From positions 248,001 to 312,000 of the forward strand of contig JAGTTS010000004.1 in the NCBI GenBank assembly GCA_018223375.1: a stretch of 64,000 nucleotides of DNA, written 5' to 3'. Origin of the DNA: Clostridiaceae bacterium Marseille-Q3526 (lineage in GTDB: Bacteria > Bacillota > Clostridia > Lachnospirales > Lachnospiraceae). The translations under genes and the position numbers were made by a program. This document shows, one piece after another, positions 32,971-41,271 of this stretch (position 1 is the first letter of the stretch; the number at the start of each line of letters is the position of its first letter). The notes under the pieces are model-generated. The model worked only from the letters and a program-made list of their open reading frames with translations. It had not been told where the DNA came from and searched no databases.

Positions 32971-33990
32971 ATGGTATTGATAGGAACTCTGGAATTACTC
33001 TGTCTTCTTGCTTTTCCAGCTGGAGCAATTTGGCTCATTGTTAATTTATTTAGGAAAAAAAGTAAGAAAAAACCTGTTTTTACGATGATTTTAAGCTTTA
33101 TTGGATTGATGATTCTAGTTGCAATTTCCAGTACCTTTTATTCGGATGAAATGGAACAATCTCGAATTGAACGAGAATCAAGAGAAGCTGAAGACACATC
33201 TAAAAAAATAAAAGAATTAGAGGAGAAAAATAAGCAGCTAGAGAAAGAAAAGAAAAAATTAGAGAAAGAGAATGAGAAATTAAACAAAGTATCTGAAAAT
33301 GAGAAAGATTCAGATCTTGCCGCAATGGAAGAATATGAAGAAGCATCTTCTGAAAGCGCTGAAGAACCAGTTACAACTCAAGCAGAAGAAACGCTTTCGC
33401 CAGAGAATGCTTTATTGGGCAAGTTGAAAAAAGAATTAGGAGATAATGTCGGACAACAGGCTTATGATATTTTAGTGAATCAGATAGGCTTTACCAATCT
33501 TGAATATGTTAAACATACGGATGGGACAGGAAATTATGTAATGACTTCTTCTGAAGGCGATTTCATTTTGACTGCATTTTCAGATGATAAAGTTTATCGC
33601 ATTTTTCAGCCCAATGGTGGAGCTGTATTCTATGAAGAGGATACTTTGAAAATGACAGTTGAAGAGCTAAAAAAGAAGACAATTAATCATAATGACATGA
33701 CACCATACTATATGATGGCAAAAGAAATTGTTGAAAGTGGACTGAAAAGCCCTCGATCAGCAAAATTTCCATCAATAGTGACAAGACCAGAAGAAATAGC
33801 AATGTCTAAAAATGGAGATATAATAGCTGTTCAAAGCTATGTAGATGCAGAAAATTCTTTTGGGGCAATGATAAGAAGCAAGTGGACAGTACAATTTGAA
33901 GTGATTGATATAAGCACTTACTCATATACTCCGTTATATGTGAATGTGGACGGAGAAGTGTTATATGGCGAATGGATTGATATGGAGTAA
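32971..33990 (+). CDS. Membrane protein with coiled coil, cargo gene near attR
   Basis: 339 aa. Two transmembrane helices (about 5-26 and 37-55) are followed by a long Lys/Glu coiled coil (IKELEEKNKQLEKEKKKLEK), an acidic low-complexity linker and a C-terminal domain with MAKEIVESGLKSPRSAKFPS and WTVQFEVIDISTYSYTPLY. The 'LKSPRSAKFP' turn also occurs in other secreted or membrane proteins of Firmicutes, with no proven role. GGGGGG before the ATG; it has its own promoter space after a terminator. Placement next to the attachment site is typical of satellite or prophage cargo such as defence or lysogenic conversion genes. Confidence 0.65.
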   Translation: MVLIGTLELLCLLAFPAGAIWLIVNLFRKKSKKKPVFTMILSFIGLMILVAISSTFYSDEMEQSRIERESREAEDTSKKIKELEEKNKQLEKEKKKLEKENEKLNKVSENEKDSDLAAMEEYEEASSESAEEPVTTQAEETLSPENALLGKLKKELGDNVGQQAYDILVNQIGFTNLEYVKHTDGTGNYVMTSSEGDFILTAFSDDKVYRIFQPNGGAVFYEEDTLKMTVEELKKKTINHNDMTPYYMMAKEIVESGLKSPRSAKFPSIVTRPEEIAMSKNGDIIAVQSYVDAENSFGAMIRSKWTVQFEVIDISTYSYTPLYVNVDGEVLYGEWIDME

Positions 33991-34143
33991 GTTTTTATGG
34001 AAGCATGTTTTGATACTAAAATGATACTAAAAATTAGGTCAAATAAAAAATACCGAAGAATAACACGTAAAAATGGGCAATGATAGCAATGGTTTTATTG
34101 AAAATAATGGGTAAAATTTGAAACGTCATTGTCTGCAAATAAT

Positions 34144-34192
34144 AATCAAAAGAGCCTTTTCCCTTATAAATCAAAGGGTTTAGGCTCTTTTT
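34144..34192 (+). repeat. Right attachment site (attR)
   Basis: Exact 49-bp copy of the left site. GATACTAAAATGATACTA occurs inside both ends (16092-16109 and about 34013-34030) and may be an integrase or excisionase arm site. The sequence between 33991 and 34143 has no gene. Confidence 0.9.
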
Positions 34193-34272
34193 AAATTTTT
34201 GTTTTTCTGGCTGGGAACAGTGGATGAAAACCGAAGGTTGACGAATCTTTTTTAATGACATATAATATACTT

Positions 34273-34381
34273 AACAGGAGAGCCGGAAGGGAACTGCTAC
34301 TTCCCCGCCCCGGCGATTAAGTTTTAAACTATTGAAAAATAGCTCGTCGACTTTTGCAGGGTCAGGACGGGCTATTTTTTA
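34273..34381 (+). ncRNA. Antisense antitoxin RNA, copy 2
   Basis: The promoter TTGACG (34238-34243), 17 bp, TATAAT (34261-34266) is conserved from copy 1. The transcript ends in a terminator of AATAGCTCGTC (34337-34347) with GACGGGCTATT (34367-34377), where the sequence differs from copy 1 but pairing is kept by a G-U pair. It lies outside the right attachment site. Confidence 0.65.
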
Positions 34382-34455
34382 TGAGTATAATTTAGAATTG
34401 CAACAATGAGTAAGGCAACGCTTACAATCAGATTTAATTCCTCATATGTATTCAT
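34372..34455 (-). CDS. Holin-like type I toxin peptide, copy 2 (shorter)
   Basis: A 27-aa peptide, starting MNTYEELNLIVSVALLIVAI and ending in KK, with the same transmembrane helix as copy 1. An extra T in a homopolymer ends the frame early, so the polar tail of copy 1 is missing. Many changes between the two genes are silent third-position changes, which suggests past selection on the peptide. The SD-masking hairpin upstream is kept. It stands immediately outside attR, as if an older element had left it behind. Whether it is still active is open. Confidence 0.65.
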   Translation of the reverse strand: MNTYEELNLIVSVALLIVAILNYTHKK

Positions 34456-34530
34456 TGGCACCACCTCCGAACAGGCTCGGAACGGGTGCAACTCGTCCCC
34501 CGGTTCCCCGGGTAAGTATATTATCTTATC

Positions 34531-34780
34531 ATGGTGCACATGAAGCAGACGATGATTGCTCGGTCCCCGTTGTAACTGTTGGCGCTCACATCATTCTATA
34601 CTGTTTATTTAATTTTATCATTAAATTTAGAACCACGTCAATTAAAAAAGAGAACCCAAATGTCTTAAAAAAATGTCTGAAATTTCCTTGTACAATGACG
34701 CTGGAATAGATTTTTGAATTGAGCGCAGAACCAAGGCGGAAGGCTGGGAAAATCGTAAGAAAATCGACGCGGTTTTGTGA
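34531..34780. other. Intergenic stretch without recognisable genes
   Basis: Between the second toxin module and the next gene there is no open frame with a ribosome site. I see nothing to name here apart from the promoter listed next. Confidence 0.5.
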
Positions 34781-34809
34781 TTGGAAACCGCCTCTGTTTC
34801 CTATATAAT
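34781..34809 (+). promoter_or_regulatory. Promoter of the DUF2812-like gene
   Basis: TTGGAA (34781-34786), 17 bp, TATAAT (34804-34809), about 50 bases before the start codon. Confidence 0.65.
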
Positions 34810-34857
34810 ATTAGTAGACGCTTTAACGGAACGCTGATTGTGGAGAGAGGAGGACAG

Positions 34858-36045
34858 ATGAAGCAGGAATGTACAGCGAGACTTCCCGTTTCGGAGGAGC
34901 AGATTCTGGATATCGAGATCTGGCTGGAGCAGATGGCTTTACAGGGATGGTTTTTCACAGAACCTGTTGGAAAATGGTGGTACTTTTCCAAAGGAGAACC
35001 GGCCCGTGTCAGATACAGGCTGGACATGATAACAGAGAAGGACGGCTGCCTGGACGAGAAGAAAAGGGAGTGCTGTGAGGCGGAGGGATGGCATTTTACA
35101 GCCAGCTACAAAAATCTTTACCATATTTTCAGGGCGGAGGATCCCAGTGTTCCGGAGCTTCATATCAATCCGCAATCTGCTGCCCTTGTTTTAAAGCAAT
35201 ACGAAAAAACAGCAAGAGATTCTTTCATAGGAAAGTTCACCACTCTGCTTCTTTGCGCATGGCTGCTTTTTAAAGAAAAGGGAATATGGCTTTCTTATCC
35301 AGCTTTGACTCTGGCGGACGGTTCAGGCCTTGTGTTTCTGGCGGCAGCGGCAATCGTATCAGCGGCAGCAGTCCGCCAGCTTGCCATACATAGGCGGATT
35401 CGTGAAATATGCGGCAGAATGAGGTCAGGAGAGGCGTTTATTCCCACAGAAGATCAGGTAAAAAATAACAGATACAGAAGATGGAACATCTATCTGAACT
35501 TTATTTTGATCGTACTGTTTGCTGTCACGTTACTTCAGTCCTGCCAAAACGGCGGCCCAGTCCAACAGCAGCTGAACGATGGAGAAGTATTTCCTGCGTT
35601 GGAACTTATAGAGGACGGAACGGTGCAGGACAGTCCGGAAAACGAAGGAGAGATGTTCTACCGTTCTAATCTTGTGCTGCGTCAGGGATATCATATGGCA
35701 CAGACTGCGCCTGTGGAGACGGCGGAGCATGAGATGAAACTGTCTTCAATCACAGCGGATTTCTATGATGCCAGATGGAGCTTCTTTTCAGAATGGCTGT
35801 TTTCAGAGTGCAGAAGGCAGGCGGAGAAGGAAGAGAACGCTGTGTACGAATCTTTGAGTGCGGAGGGCTTTGATACACTCTTGTATGGGAAAACAGAGAA
35901 GGGGCAAAACGTTCTGGCAAAGAGAGGGACGAAGATTCTCAAACTGTCTTACGAGGGAGATACGGATCTGTCGAAGAAATGGGATCTTCTGAGGGATATT
36001 ATGGACGGAAAGCTGGAAGAGTCCTTTGCCCCATCCGCTGATTGA
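34858..36045 (+). CDS. DUF2812-type membrane protein
   Basis: 395 aa from ATG 34858 (GAGGAGG upstream). The N-terminal 110 residues fit DUF2812: LEQMALQGWFFTEPVGKWWY, then RVRYRLDMITEKDG and CEAEGWHFTASYKNLYHIFR. After it come two hydrophobic segments (about 130-150 and 160-175) and a third near 215-235 (YLNFILIVLFAVTLLQSC). The C-terminal part is probably extracytoplasmic. DUF2812 genes often stand next to PadR-type regulators, but none is seen here. The function is unknown. Confidence 0.75.
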   Translation: MKQECTARLPVSEEQILDIEIWLEQMALQGWFFTEPVGKWWYFSKGEPARVRYRLDMITEKDGCLDEKKRECCEAEGWHFTASYKNLYHIFRAEDPSVPELHINPQSAALVLKQYEKTARDSFIGKFTTLLLCAWLLFKEKGIWLSYPALTLADGSGLVFLAAAAIVSAAAVRQLAIHRRIREICGRMRSGEAFIPTEDQVKNNRYRRWNIYLNFILIVLFAVTLLQSCQNGGPVQQQLNDGEVFPALELIEDGTVQDSPENEGEMFYRSNLVLRQGYHMAQTAPVETAEHEMKLSSITADFYDARWSFFSEWLFSECRRQAEKEENAVYESLSAEGFDTLLYGKTEKGQNVLAKRGTKILKLSYEGDTDLSKKWDLLRDIMDGKLEESFAPSAD

Positions 36046-36197
36046 AAAGGAAAAACTTTCATGTTAAAATATGAAAATAGAAAAACAGTCCGCAGATCTG
36101 AAATCACAGACGCGGTAAACGATAAAAGCATAAAAACAGAAGGAACAATAGAAAATCATTACAGAAAAGTTACCTGAGAAAGGAATGATCAGAAAGA

Positions 36198-36842
36198 ATG
36201 GAAGAGACTTGCAGCAGCTGTTGCACAGGACTGATTCAAGAGGGGCCGGAGTTCAATCTCCATTTTGCCGATTATGGCTGGTGCGCTTACGACAGTATCA
36301 GCGAGGAACTGGTCCACCGGGCGAATCTGGTATACGAGGAACAGGGGATCGAGGCGGCGGAGCGGATTTTGATTGAGTATTATCAGAATGAAGCGCCGGG
36401 ACAGATTGACCACATTTTAGGCGCGGCTCCTTCCTTTTCCATGCGGGAAGGGATGATCCGCCAGTGCTTTGAGGATCACAGAGAAGGAAGATACTACGCC
36501 AGCGTTCCCCTGTCTCTCATCATCATCGACGGGGCAGTCAATGACTACACCAAGAAAAAGGGATTTTTCACTGCGGCCACTACAGTGGATCCCTGGGACT
36601 GCCTGGTGGGATGCACCGAGGGGCTGACAAAAATCAAGCTGAATTTTAACCAGAACCGTTTAAAGACAAACAGCGATCCCATTTACATTCCCTACAGGAA
36701 CGGAATTCTTCATGGGCGCGATATCAACTACGGAAACGAGTATGTTTCCTGCAAGTGCATTGCTCTGATGTTCGCCATCGCCGACTGGATGATACGAAGA
36801 ACCGCCAGAGAGGAAGGACTCCTGCCGGAGTTAGAGCTTTAA
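36198..36842 (+). CDS. Conserved protein of unknown function, possible HEPN-like motif
   Basis: 214 aa. A Cys-rich start (MEETCSSCCTGLIQEGPEFN) is followed by mixed alpha/beta sequence. The segment IPYRNGILHGRDINYGNEYV holds R-N-x-x-x-H, similar to the R-X4-6-H motif of HEPN proteins, some of which are RNases of toxin or defence systems; 'RNxxxHG' is also common in inactive relatives. A promoter TTGAAA-N17-TAAAAT lies upstream at about 36042-36070. The ribosome site is weak and distant. I call no function. Confidence 0.6.
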   Translation: MEETCSSCCTGLIQEGPEFNLHFADYGWCAYDSISEELVHRANLVYEEQGIEAAERILIEYYQNEAPGQIDHILGAAPSFSMREGMIRQCFEDHREGRYYASVPLSLIIIDGAVNDYTKKKGFFTAATTVDPWDCLVGCTEGLTKIKLNFNQNRLKTNSDPIYIPYRNGILHGRDINYGNEYVSCKCIALMFAIADWMIRRTAREEGLLPELEL

Positions 36843-36881
36843 GCCATGAAAAATCGGGACAGAGGGCAGAAAGGACGTTAA

Positions 36882-37748
36882 ATGAGAAGAAAAAGTGACA
36901 AATTATTTTTGACAGCGATGGCGGCGGCCGTCATGACGCTGAGTTCCCTGGGAGGAACGGCTGCTTCTTTCGCTCAGGCAGCCCAGGGCCAGGCAGGCCA
37001 GCCGGAGAAAATGGCTGCTGGACCAGCTCTGGAAAGTATGGAGAACAGCAAGGCAAAGACAGAAGCAGTGGGAGAGACAGCAGAAGGGAGAGCCTCCCAG
37101 ACTTCCTATGAAGAATATCTGCCGGCACAGTTTGACATCAATACGCTGAAGGCAGCAGAGGAAACGGATCACCTGATTCTCGCGGTGGGAGACGGAGCGG
37201 ATCAGAGCAGTCTGACTTTATGGTATTATGAAAGAGGGACAGACGGCCGCCTTTCAGAGGTGTTCGGAACAAGGGGAACCTGCGGCCGGGCCGGAATTAC
37301 GGCAGATAAGGTGGAAGGGGATAAGAAGACTCCTGCAGGACTTTACTCCTTTTTGATGGCTTTTGGACTGAAGGACGATCCGGGCAGCCAGATTTCCTAC
37401 CGCAAGGTGCAGGATGGGGACTGTTTTGTAGACGATGTGGGAAGCAGATACTACAATCAGTATGTAAAAGGCGGGGAGGCACAGGTGGACTGGCGTTCTG
37501 CGGAAGTGCTGAAAAATCAGGGCTCCTGCTACAATTATGCTCTGGTACTGGATTACAATAAGGACTGTGTTCCGGGAAGAGGATCCGCCATTTTCCTTCA
37601 CTGCCCCAAGGTGGTCAACGACACCTACACAGCCGGATGTATTGGAATTCCGGAGGAGCGGATGAAGACAATTCTCACCCGCGCCAAAGCAGACGCTAAA
37701 ATTCTGATTGTGCCGGACAAGGACGGGCTTTCAGAGTATATAAAATAG
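36882..37748 (+). CDS. Secreted L,D-transpeptidase (YkuD family)
   Basis: 288 aa with an N-terminal signal peptide (LFLTAMAAAVMTLSSLGGTA, cleavage probably after the AQA region) and a C-terminal YkuD domain. The catalytic block IFLHCPKVVNDTYTAGCIGI contains the conserved His, the Gly and the Cys nucleophile in a slightly unusual spacing (TAGCIGI instead of SHGC). Such enzymes form 3-3 crosslinks in peptidoglycan or attach proteins to it. The middle part (LYSFLMAFGLKDDPGSQISY) fits the 'TPxGxF' entrance of the domain: KKTPAGLYSF. AAAGGA precedes the ATG. It is outside the cytoplasmic membrane. Confidence 0.85.
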   Translation: MRRKSDKLFLTAMAAAVMTLSSLGGTAASFAQAAQGQAGQPEKMAAGPALESMENSKAKTEAVGETAEGRASQTSYEEYLPAQFDINTLKAAEETDHLILAVGDGADQSSLTLWYYERGTDGRLSEVFGTRGTCGRAGITADKVEGDKKTPAGLYSFLMAFGLKDDPGSQISYRKVQDGDCFVDDVGSRYYNQYVKGGEAQVDWRSAEVLKNQGSCYNYALVLDYNKDCVPGRGSAIFLHCPKVVNDTYTAGCIGIPEERMKTILTRAKADAKILIVPDKDGLSEYIK

Positions 37749-37774
37749 GAAAAAACAGAAACCTTCCGCCAGTT

Positions 37775-38527
37775 CTAAGCAGAACAGAACCGGCGGAAGG
37801 TTTCTTCCATTTTGACGGCCAGAGATTCAGGAGAAATTCCTCTTAGAGAAGCGATGGTATCAATGCTGTGATTTAATACAGCTTTGATGTCATTCCAGGG
37901 AGGAAGCGGCCTTTTGCAGAAGGAGGCCTGTTCATAGGCCCACTTCACGGCAGAACAGCCGTCCGTTTCCACTAAGAGTCTGTTTTCCGGCGCCAGGACG
38001 GCAGCCTTCTGGACCGCAGGCTGATAGAAAACGTCAGGGCCTATGGTGAAATAGCAGTCCAGATCCAGAAAATCGGAAAGCCCTTCCCCGCCGGAATACC
38101 AGTGAACCAGGTAGGTGTTTGGATATGCCCTGATCAGGCGGGCAATCTGTTTTTCCTGCCCCTTGGTGTGCAGGATCACCGGTTTTTTCATGGCAGAGGC
38201 AAGCTCCAGCTGAGCGCAGAAAGCCTTTTCCTGAACGGAGAGAGGGACGCTGCACCAGACGCTGTCCAGTCCGATTTCACCGATGACAGAGGCCTTTAAA
38301 AGCCACGGCTCCATGGCCAGGAAGGATATCTGATCCGCCTTCCAGGGGTGGAGTCCAAAGGCTGGACGGATGACAGAGGAGAGGGAGGGATCGGCTGCCA
38401 GCTCTTCCAGCTGCTTTGCTTCCTCCGGATCGGTGGCGCAGATGAGGGAGAGAATGTTCTGTTTTTTTCTGAGTGTCAGTTCTTCGGTAGTCCCGATGTG
38501 GGCGTGGGCATCGTAAAGCGCAGTCAA
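37775..38527 (-). CDS. TatD-family metal-dependent hydrolase
   Basis: 250 aa with the TatD/amidohydrolase metal ligands: DAHAH near the N-terminus, Glu in GEIGLD, His in VILHTKG, His in LVHWYSG and Asp in ETDG. The TTG start overlaps the stop codon of the ABC ATPase gene (TTGA). Relatives act as 3'-5' DNases or on unknown substrates. Here the gene ends an operon controlled by a TPP riboswitch, so a role in thiamine-precursor handling is possible but not shown. Confidence 0.85.
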   Translation of the reverse strand: MTALYDAHAHIGTTEELTLRKKQNILSLICATDPEEAKQLEELAADPSLSSVIRPAFGLHPWKADQISFLAMEPWLLKASVIGEIGLDSVWCSVPLSVQEKAFCAQLELASAMKKPVILHTKGQEKQIARLIRAYPNTYLVHWYSGGEGLSDFLDLDCYFTIGPDVFYQPAVQKAAVLAPENRLLVETDGCSAVKWAYEQASFCKRPLPPWNDIKAVLNHSIDTIASLRGISPESLAVKMEETFRRFCSA

Positions 38528-39270
38528 TGGATTTCCTCCCTGTGGTTTTCTACAATTTTTTCATAGATGGTCTGGCGCAGAGCTCCCTGGCTGTAGAGCC
38601 AGGAGCGGGTTCTGTTTTTTTCTGAGATGGCAGTTTCCCAGGTGATCCGGGCCGGGGAACCGTTTAAAATCAGGATTCGATCGGACAGGTAGATGGCCTC
38701 GTCCATGTCGTGGGTGACTAACAGCACCGTACGGTTCAGCCGCTCTCTCATGGACAGAAGCCAGTCCTGCATTTCCCCCCTGGTAATCACATCCAGAGCG
38801 CCGAAGGGCTCGTCCAGAAGAAGAATATCGGCATGGCACAGAGCTGTCCTGAGAAAAGCGGCCCGCTGTCTCATGCCGCCGGACAGAGCGTCAGGGTACT
38901 TGTATTCGTAGCCTGACAGGCCGAAGGCGGGAAAATGCTTCAGAGCCTCCTCCCGCGCTTCTTTCAGGGAGCCGTGGATCCGGCCGTAGAGACAGACATT
39001 GTCCAGAATATTTTTCCAGGGAAAGAGGAGATCATTCTGGGGCATGTAGGCAAAATGTTCAGCCGGATGGGAGATTTCTCTTCCGTTTGCCAGAAGAGAG
39101 CCGGATTCCTTTTTAAGGACTCCGGTTAAGAGCTTTAAAATCGTAGATTTTCCGCAGCCGGAGGGCCCCAGGATGCTGACAAACTCTCCTTCCCTGACGG
39201 AGAGGGAAAGCTGGTCCAGCACTGGCTTGTCCTCATAGGAAAAGCTTAAATCAGAGATTTCTAATTTCAT
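38524..39270 (-). CDS. thiZ: ABC transporter ATP-binding protein, thiamine precursor
   Basis: 248 aa ABC ATPase with Walker A (GPSGCGKST), Q-loop (MPQNDLLFPW), signature (LSGGMRQRAAF), Walker B (ILLLDEPFGALD) and H-switch (VTHDMDEAI). The PQNDLL and DEPFGALD variants are typical of the nitrate/sulfonate/HMP uptake group (SsuB/ThiZ). It provides the energy for the transporter formed with the permease and binding protein genes upstream. The riboswitch in front of the operon points to a pyrimidine precursor of thiamine as substrate. Confidence 0.88.
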   Translation of the reverse strand: MKLEISDLSFSYEDKPVLDQLSLSVREGEFVSILGPSGCGKSTILKLLTGVLKKESGSLLANGREISHPAEHFAYMPQNDLLFPWKNILDNVCLYGRIHGSLKEAREEALKHFPAFGLSGYEYKYPDALSGGMRQRAAFLRTALCHADILLLDEPFGALDVITRGEMQDWLLSMRERLNRTVLLVTHDMDEAIYLSDRILILNGSPARITWETAISEKNRTRSWLYSQGALRQTIYEKIVENHREEIH

Positions 39271-39287
39271 GGCGTTCCCTTTCCAGG

Positions 39288-40376
39288 CTATTTGCCTGCG
39301 CCAGGCAGAAATTCATTGGTATAGCAGTCAGAGGCCGGGATAGTCCTGTCAATGACTCCGTATTCTGCCATAAAATCGGTGTAGTTATCCCAGGTTTCAT
39401 CGGTCATCATTCCCCACACGTCTGTGTCCTCCATATATTTGCCTGCCAGGAACTCCTGAGATTTTGTGAGCATTTCCAGGGAGTAGTCAGGCGCGTACTT
39501 GTGGAGGATTTCAGCGCTCTCCTCTGAATGGCTGATAGCGTACTGATAGCCTTTTTCCGTGGCCTTTAAGAATTTTTTTACCATTTCCGGGCGCTGCTCT
39601 AAGGTGTCGTTTCCGGCAATGATGACAGGCGTGTAGTAGTCCAGACGGTCGTCCAGCTCTCTCACAGGCATGTAGTTGATGGGGAAGTGGTTCATCTCGC
39701 AGGTAATATTGTCCCAGCCCTCGAAAAACCACATGATGTCAGCCTGATTTTCCAGGGCCGCGAAGCCGGATCCGTCGGAAACCACCATATTTAATTTAGA
39801 AAAGTCTGCGCCTGCCTGGGTCATCACTGCTTCCAGCACAGCTGCCTCGCCTGGGCCGCCCCAGCCTGCGTAGGTTTTACCCTCGAAATCTTTGGGAGAG
39901 GTAATATTTTTATCAGCTGCGGTAACAAAGCCGGAGGTGTTGTGCTGAATCAGGGCTGCCACAGCTTTGATGGGAAGGGGCTCCTCGGAAGTCAGGGCAA
40001 TGGTGACGTCCTCCTGATAACTGATCCCAAAGTCGCCTTTTCCTACGGCTACGAGAGTAGCGGTAGCTCCTTCGGTAGGCTCCACAATCTTGACGTTCAG
40101 GCCTTCCTCTTCATAGTAGCCCAGATCCAGGGCCGCGTACATGCCGGTGTGGTTCGTATTTGCCACATAGTCCAGGATGACAGTTACGTCCTCCAGATTT
40201 TCTTTGGAGGAAGCGGCCTGGGACGACTCCGTCAGGGAAACGTCTGCGCCGGCTTTTTCTGTCTCCGCCTGGGAAACAGCCGCGCCGGACTGGGAAGTTT
40301 TGGAACCGGAGCAGGCGGTGAGAGAGAGGACGGCGATAGCCGCCAGACAGAGAGCTTTTAAATGTTTCTTTTTCAT
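39288..40376 (-). CDS. thiY: Thiamine-precursor-binding lipoprotein (NMT1/THI5-like)
   Basis: 362 aa with a lipoprotein signal (LSLTAC, Cys about 22). The mature part matches the NMT1/THI5-like binding fold: DYVANTNHTGMYAALDLGYY, then GYYEEEGLNVKIVEP, GKGDFGISYQEDV and GKTYAGWGGPGEAAVLEAVM. This family binds formylaminopyrimidine or HMP outside the cell and hands it to the permease. Together with the TPP riboswitch this supports ThiY. It lies 17 bases ahead of the ATPase gene. Confidence 0.9.
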   Translation of the reverse strand: MKKKHLKALCLAAIAVLSLTACSGSKTSQSGAAVSQAETEKAGADVSLTESSQAASSKENLEDVTVILDYVANTNHTGMYAALDLGYYEEEGLNVKIVEPTEGATATLVAVGKGDFGISYQEDVTIALTSEEPLPIKAVAALIQHNTSGFVTAADKNITSPKDFEGKTYAGWGGPGEAAVLEAVMTQAGADFSKLNMVVSDGSGFAALENQADIMWFFEGWDNITCEMNHFPINYMPVRELDDRLDYYTPVIIAGNDTLEQRPEMVKKFLKATEKGYQYAISHSEESAEILHKYAPDYSLEMLTKSQEFLAGKYMEDTDVWGMMTDETWDNYTDFMAEYGVIDRTIPASDCYTNEFLPGAGK

Positions 40377-40416
40377 GGTAAATCTCCTTATTAAAATATT
40401 TTATATCGTTTCTGGT

Positions 40417-41196
40417 TTATGAGGCAGAGCTGCGGCTTCCGGCCTGTGCCTGACGGCGGCCGGAGGGGGATACGATCCGGTTTGCCAGCCACAGGGCCAG
40501 ATTCATGCACAGGCTTAAAAAGATAATGACCAGGACGCAGGCAAACACCTTGTCCAGCATGTATCCGTTTTTAACGCGCAGCAGGTAGTAGCCCAGCCCT
40601 TTTTGAGCGCCAATCCATTCGCCCACCACAGCGCCGCTGACACTGTAGGTAGCGGCTACTTTCAGGCCGGAAATCAGGGAGGGCACAGCCGCCGGGATTT
40701 TTACCAGGCGGTAGGCAGTCCACCTGCTGGCGCCGAAAGAGCGGGCTAGATGAAGATATTCCGGCTCCAGCTGAGCCATGCCGTCTGTGAAACTGACCGC
40801 AATGGGAAAAAAACACATAAGCACTACAGTCAGAATCTTCGGAGCCAGGCCAAAGCCCAGATAAATGATCAGGATGGGAGCCAGGACAATCATGGGGACA
40901 GTCTGGGTAACCACCAGAATCGGGTAGACTACCTGCCTGAGGGGGGCGAAGGCGTCCATAAGGATTCCCAGAACAACTGCCAGAACCAGAGAAATGCCCA
41001 TGCCCAGAAGAGCCTCAGCTACGGTGATCACGCTGTGGCTGAAAAGCGTAAGCCGATCAGAGATAAGGGCGTTTAAAACTTCCGTAGGGGAGGGGAGGAC
41101 GTAAAGGGGAATCTGGAACAGGCGCACAGCCGCTTCCCAGAAAATGAGAACTGCGGCCAGAGCAAGAACAGGCGCGGCGCGTTTGGCATATGACAT
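40417..41196 (-). CDS. thiX: ABC transporter permease, thiamine precursor
   Basis: 259 aa, five to six transmembrane helices, with the cytoplasmic EAA loop (LARSFGASRWTAYRLVKIPA) typical of binding-protein-dependent permeases. It starts VLALAAVLIFWEAAVRLFQI after a short basic N-terminus. First gene of the riboswitch-controlled operon. It should form the pore with the ATPase encoded downstream. A CCTTTC-type ribosome site (GAAAGGAG on the minus strand) precedes the start. Confidence 0.88.
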   Translation of the reverse strand: MSYAKRAAPVLALAAVLIFWEAAVRLFQIPLYVLPSPTEVLNALISDRLTLFSHSVITVAEALLGMGISLVLAVVLGILMDAFAPLRQVVYPILVVTQTVPMIVLAPILIIYLGFGLAPKILTVVLMCFFPIAVSFTDGMAQLEPEYLHLARSFGASRWTAYRLVKIPAAVPSLISGLKVAATYSVSGAVVGEWIGAQKGLGYYLLRVKNGYMLDKVFACVLVIIFLSLCMNLALWLANRIVSPSGRRQAQAGSRSSAS

Positions 41197-41271
41197 ATAG
41201 AAGAAGCTCCTTTCCAGCTGTCTGTTACCTTCTGATGAGAAAGGCAGACGGACAGTCTTGACACAGGAGCC

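Larger units (their letters stand above)
16033..34192. mobile_element. 18.1-kb integrated element, satellite-like (PICI-like) or reduced prophage
   Basis: Bounded by 49-bp direct repeats in the leuS terminator. The order is integrase (minus), toxin-antitoxin, CI-like repressor (minus), then on the plus strand Cro-like, excisionase-like and small genes, primase-like protein, RepA ATPase, iterons, terminase-small-subunit-like protein, second recombinase, small genes, tape measure protein, antirepressors, membrane protein. Divergent int/repressor, primase/rep, origin and a small terminase subunit in this order resemble phage-inducible chromosomal islands. There is no large terminase, portal, capsid, protease, tail tube or lysin, so it cannot form virions by itself. 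The tape measure gene is unusual in such an element. A prophage that lost its structural genes is the alternative. Confidence 0.82.

Noticed and set aside
16033..34192. Integrative conjugative element
   Set aside because: No relaxase, coupling protein or type IV secretion gene is present; phage-type regulators and a tape measure gene point to phage origin.
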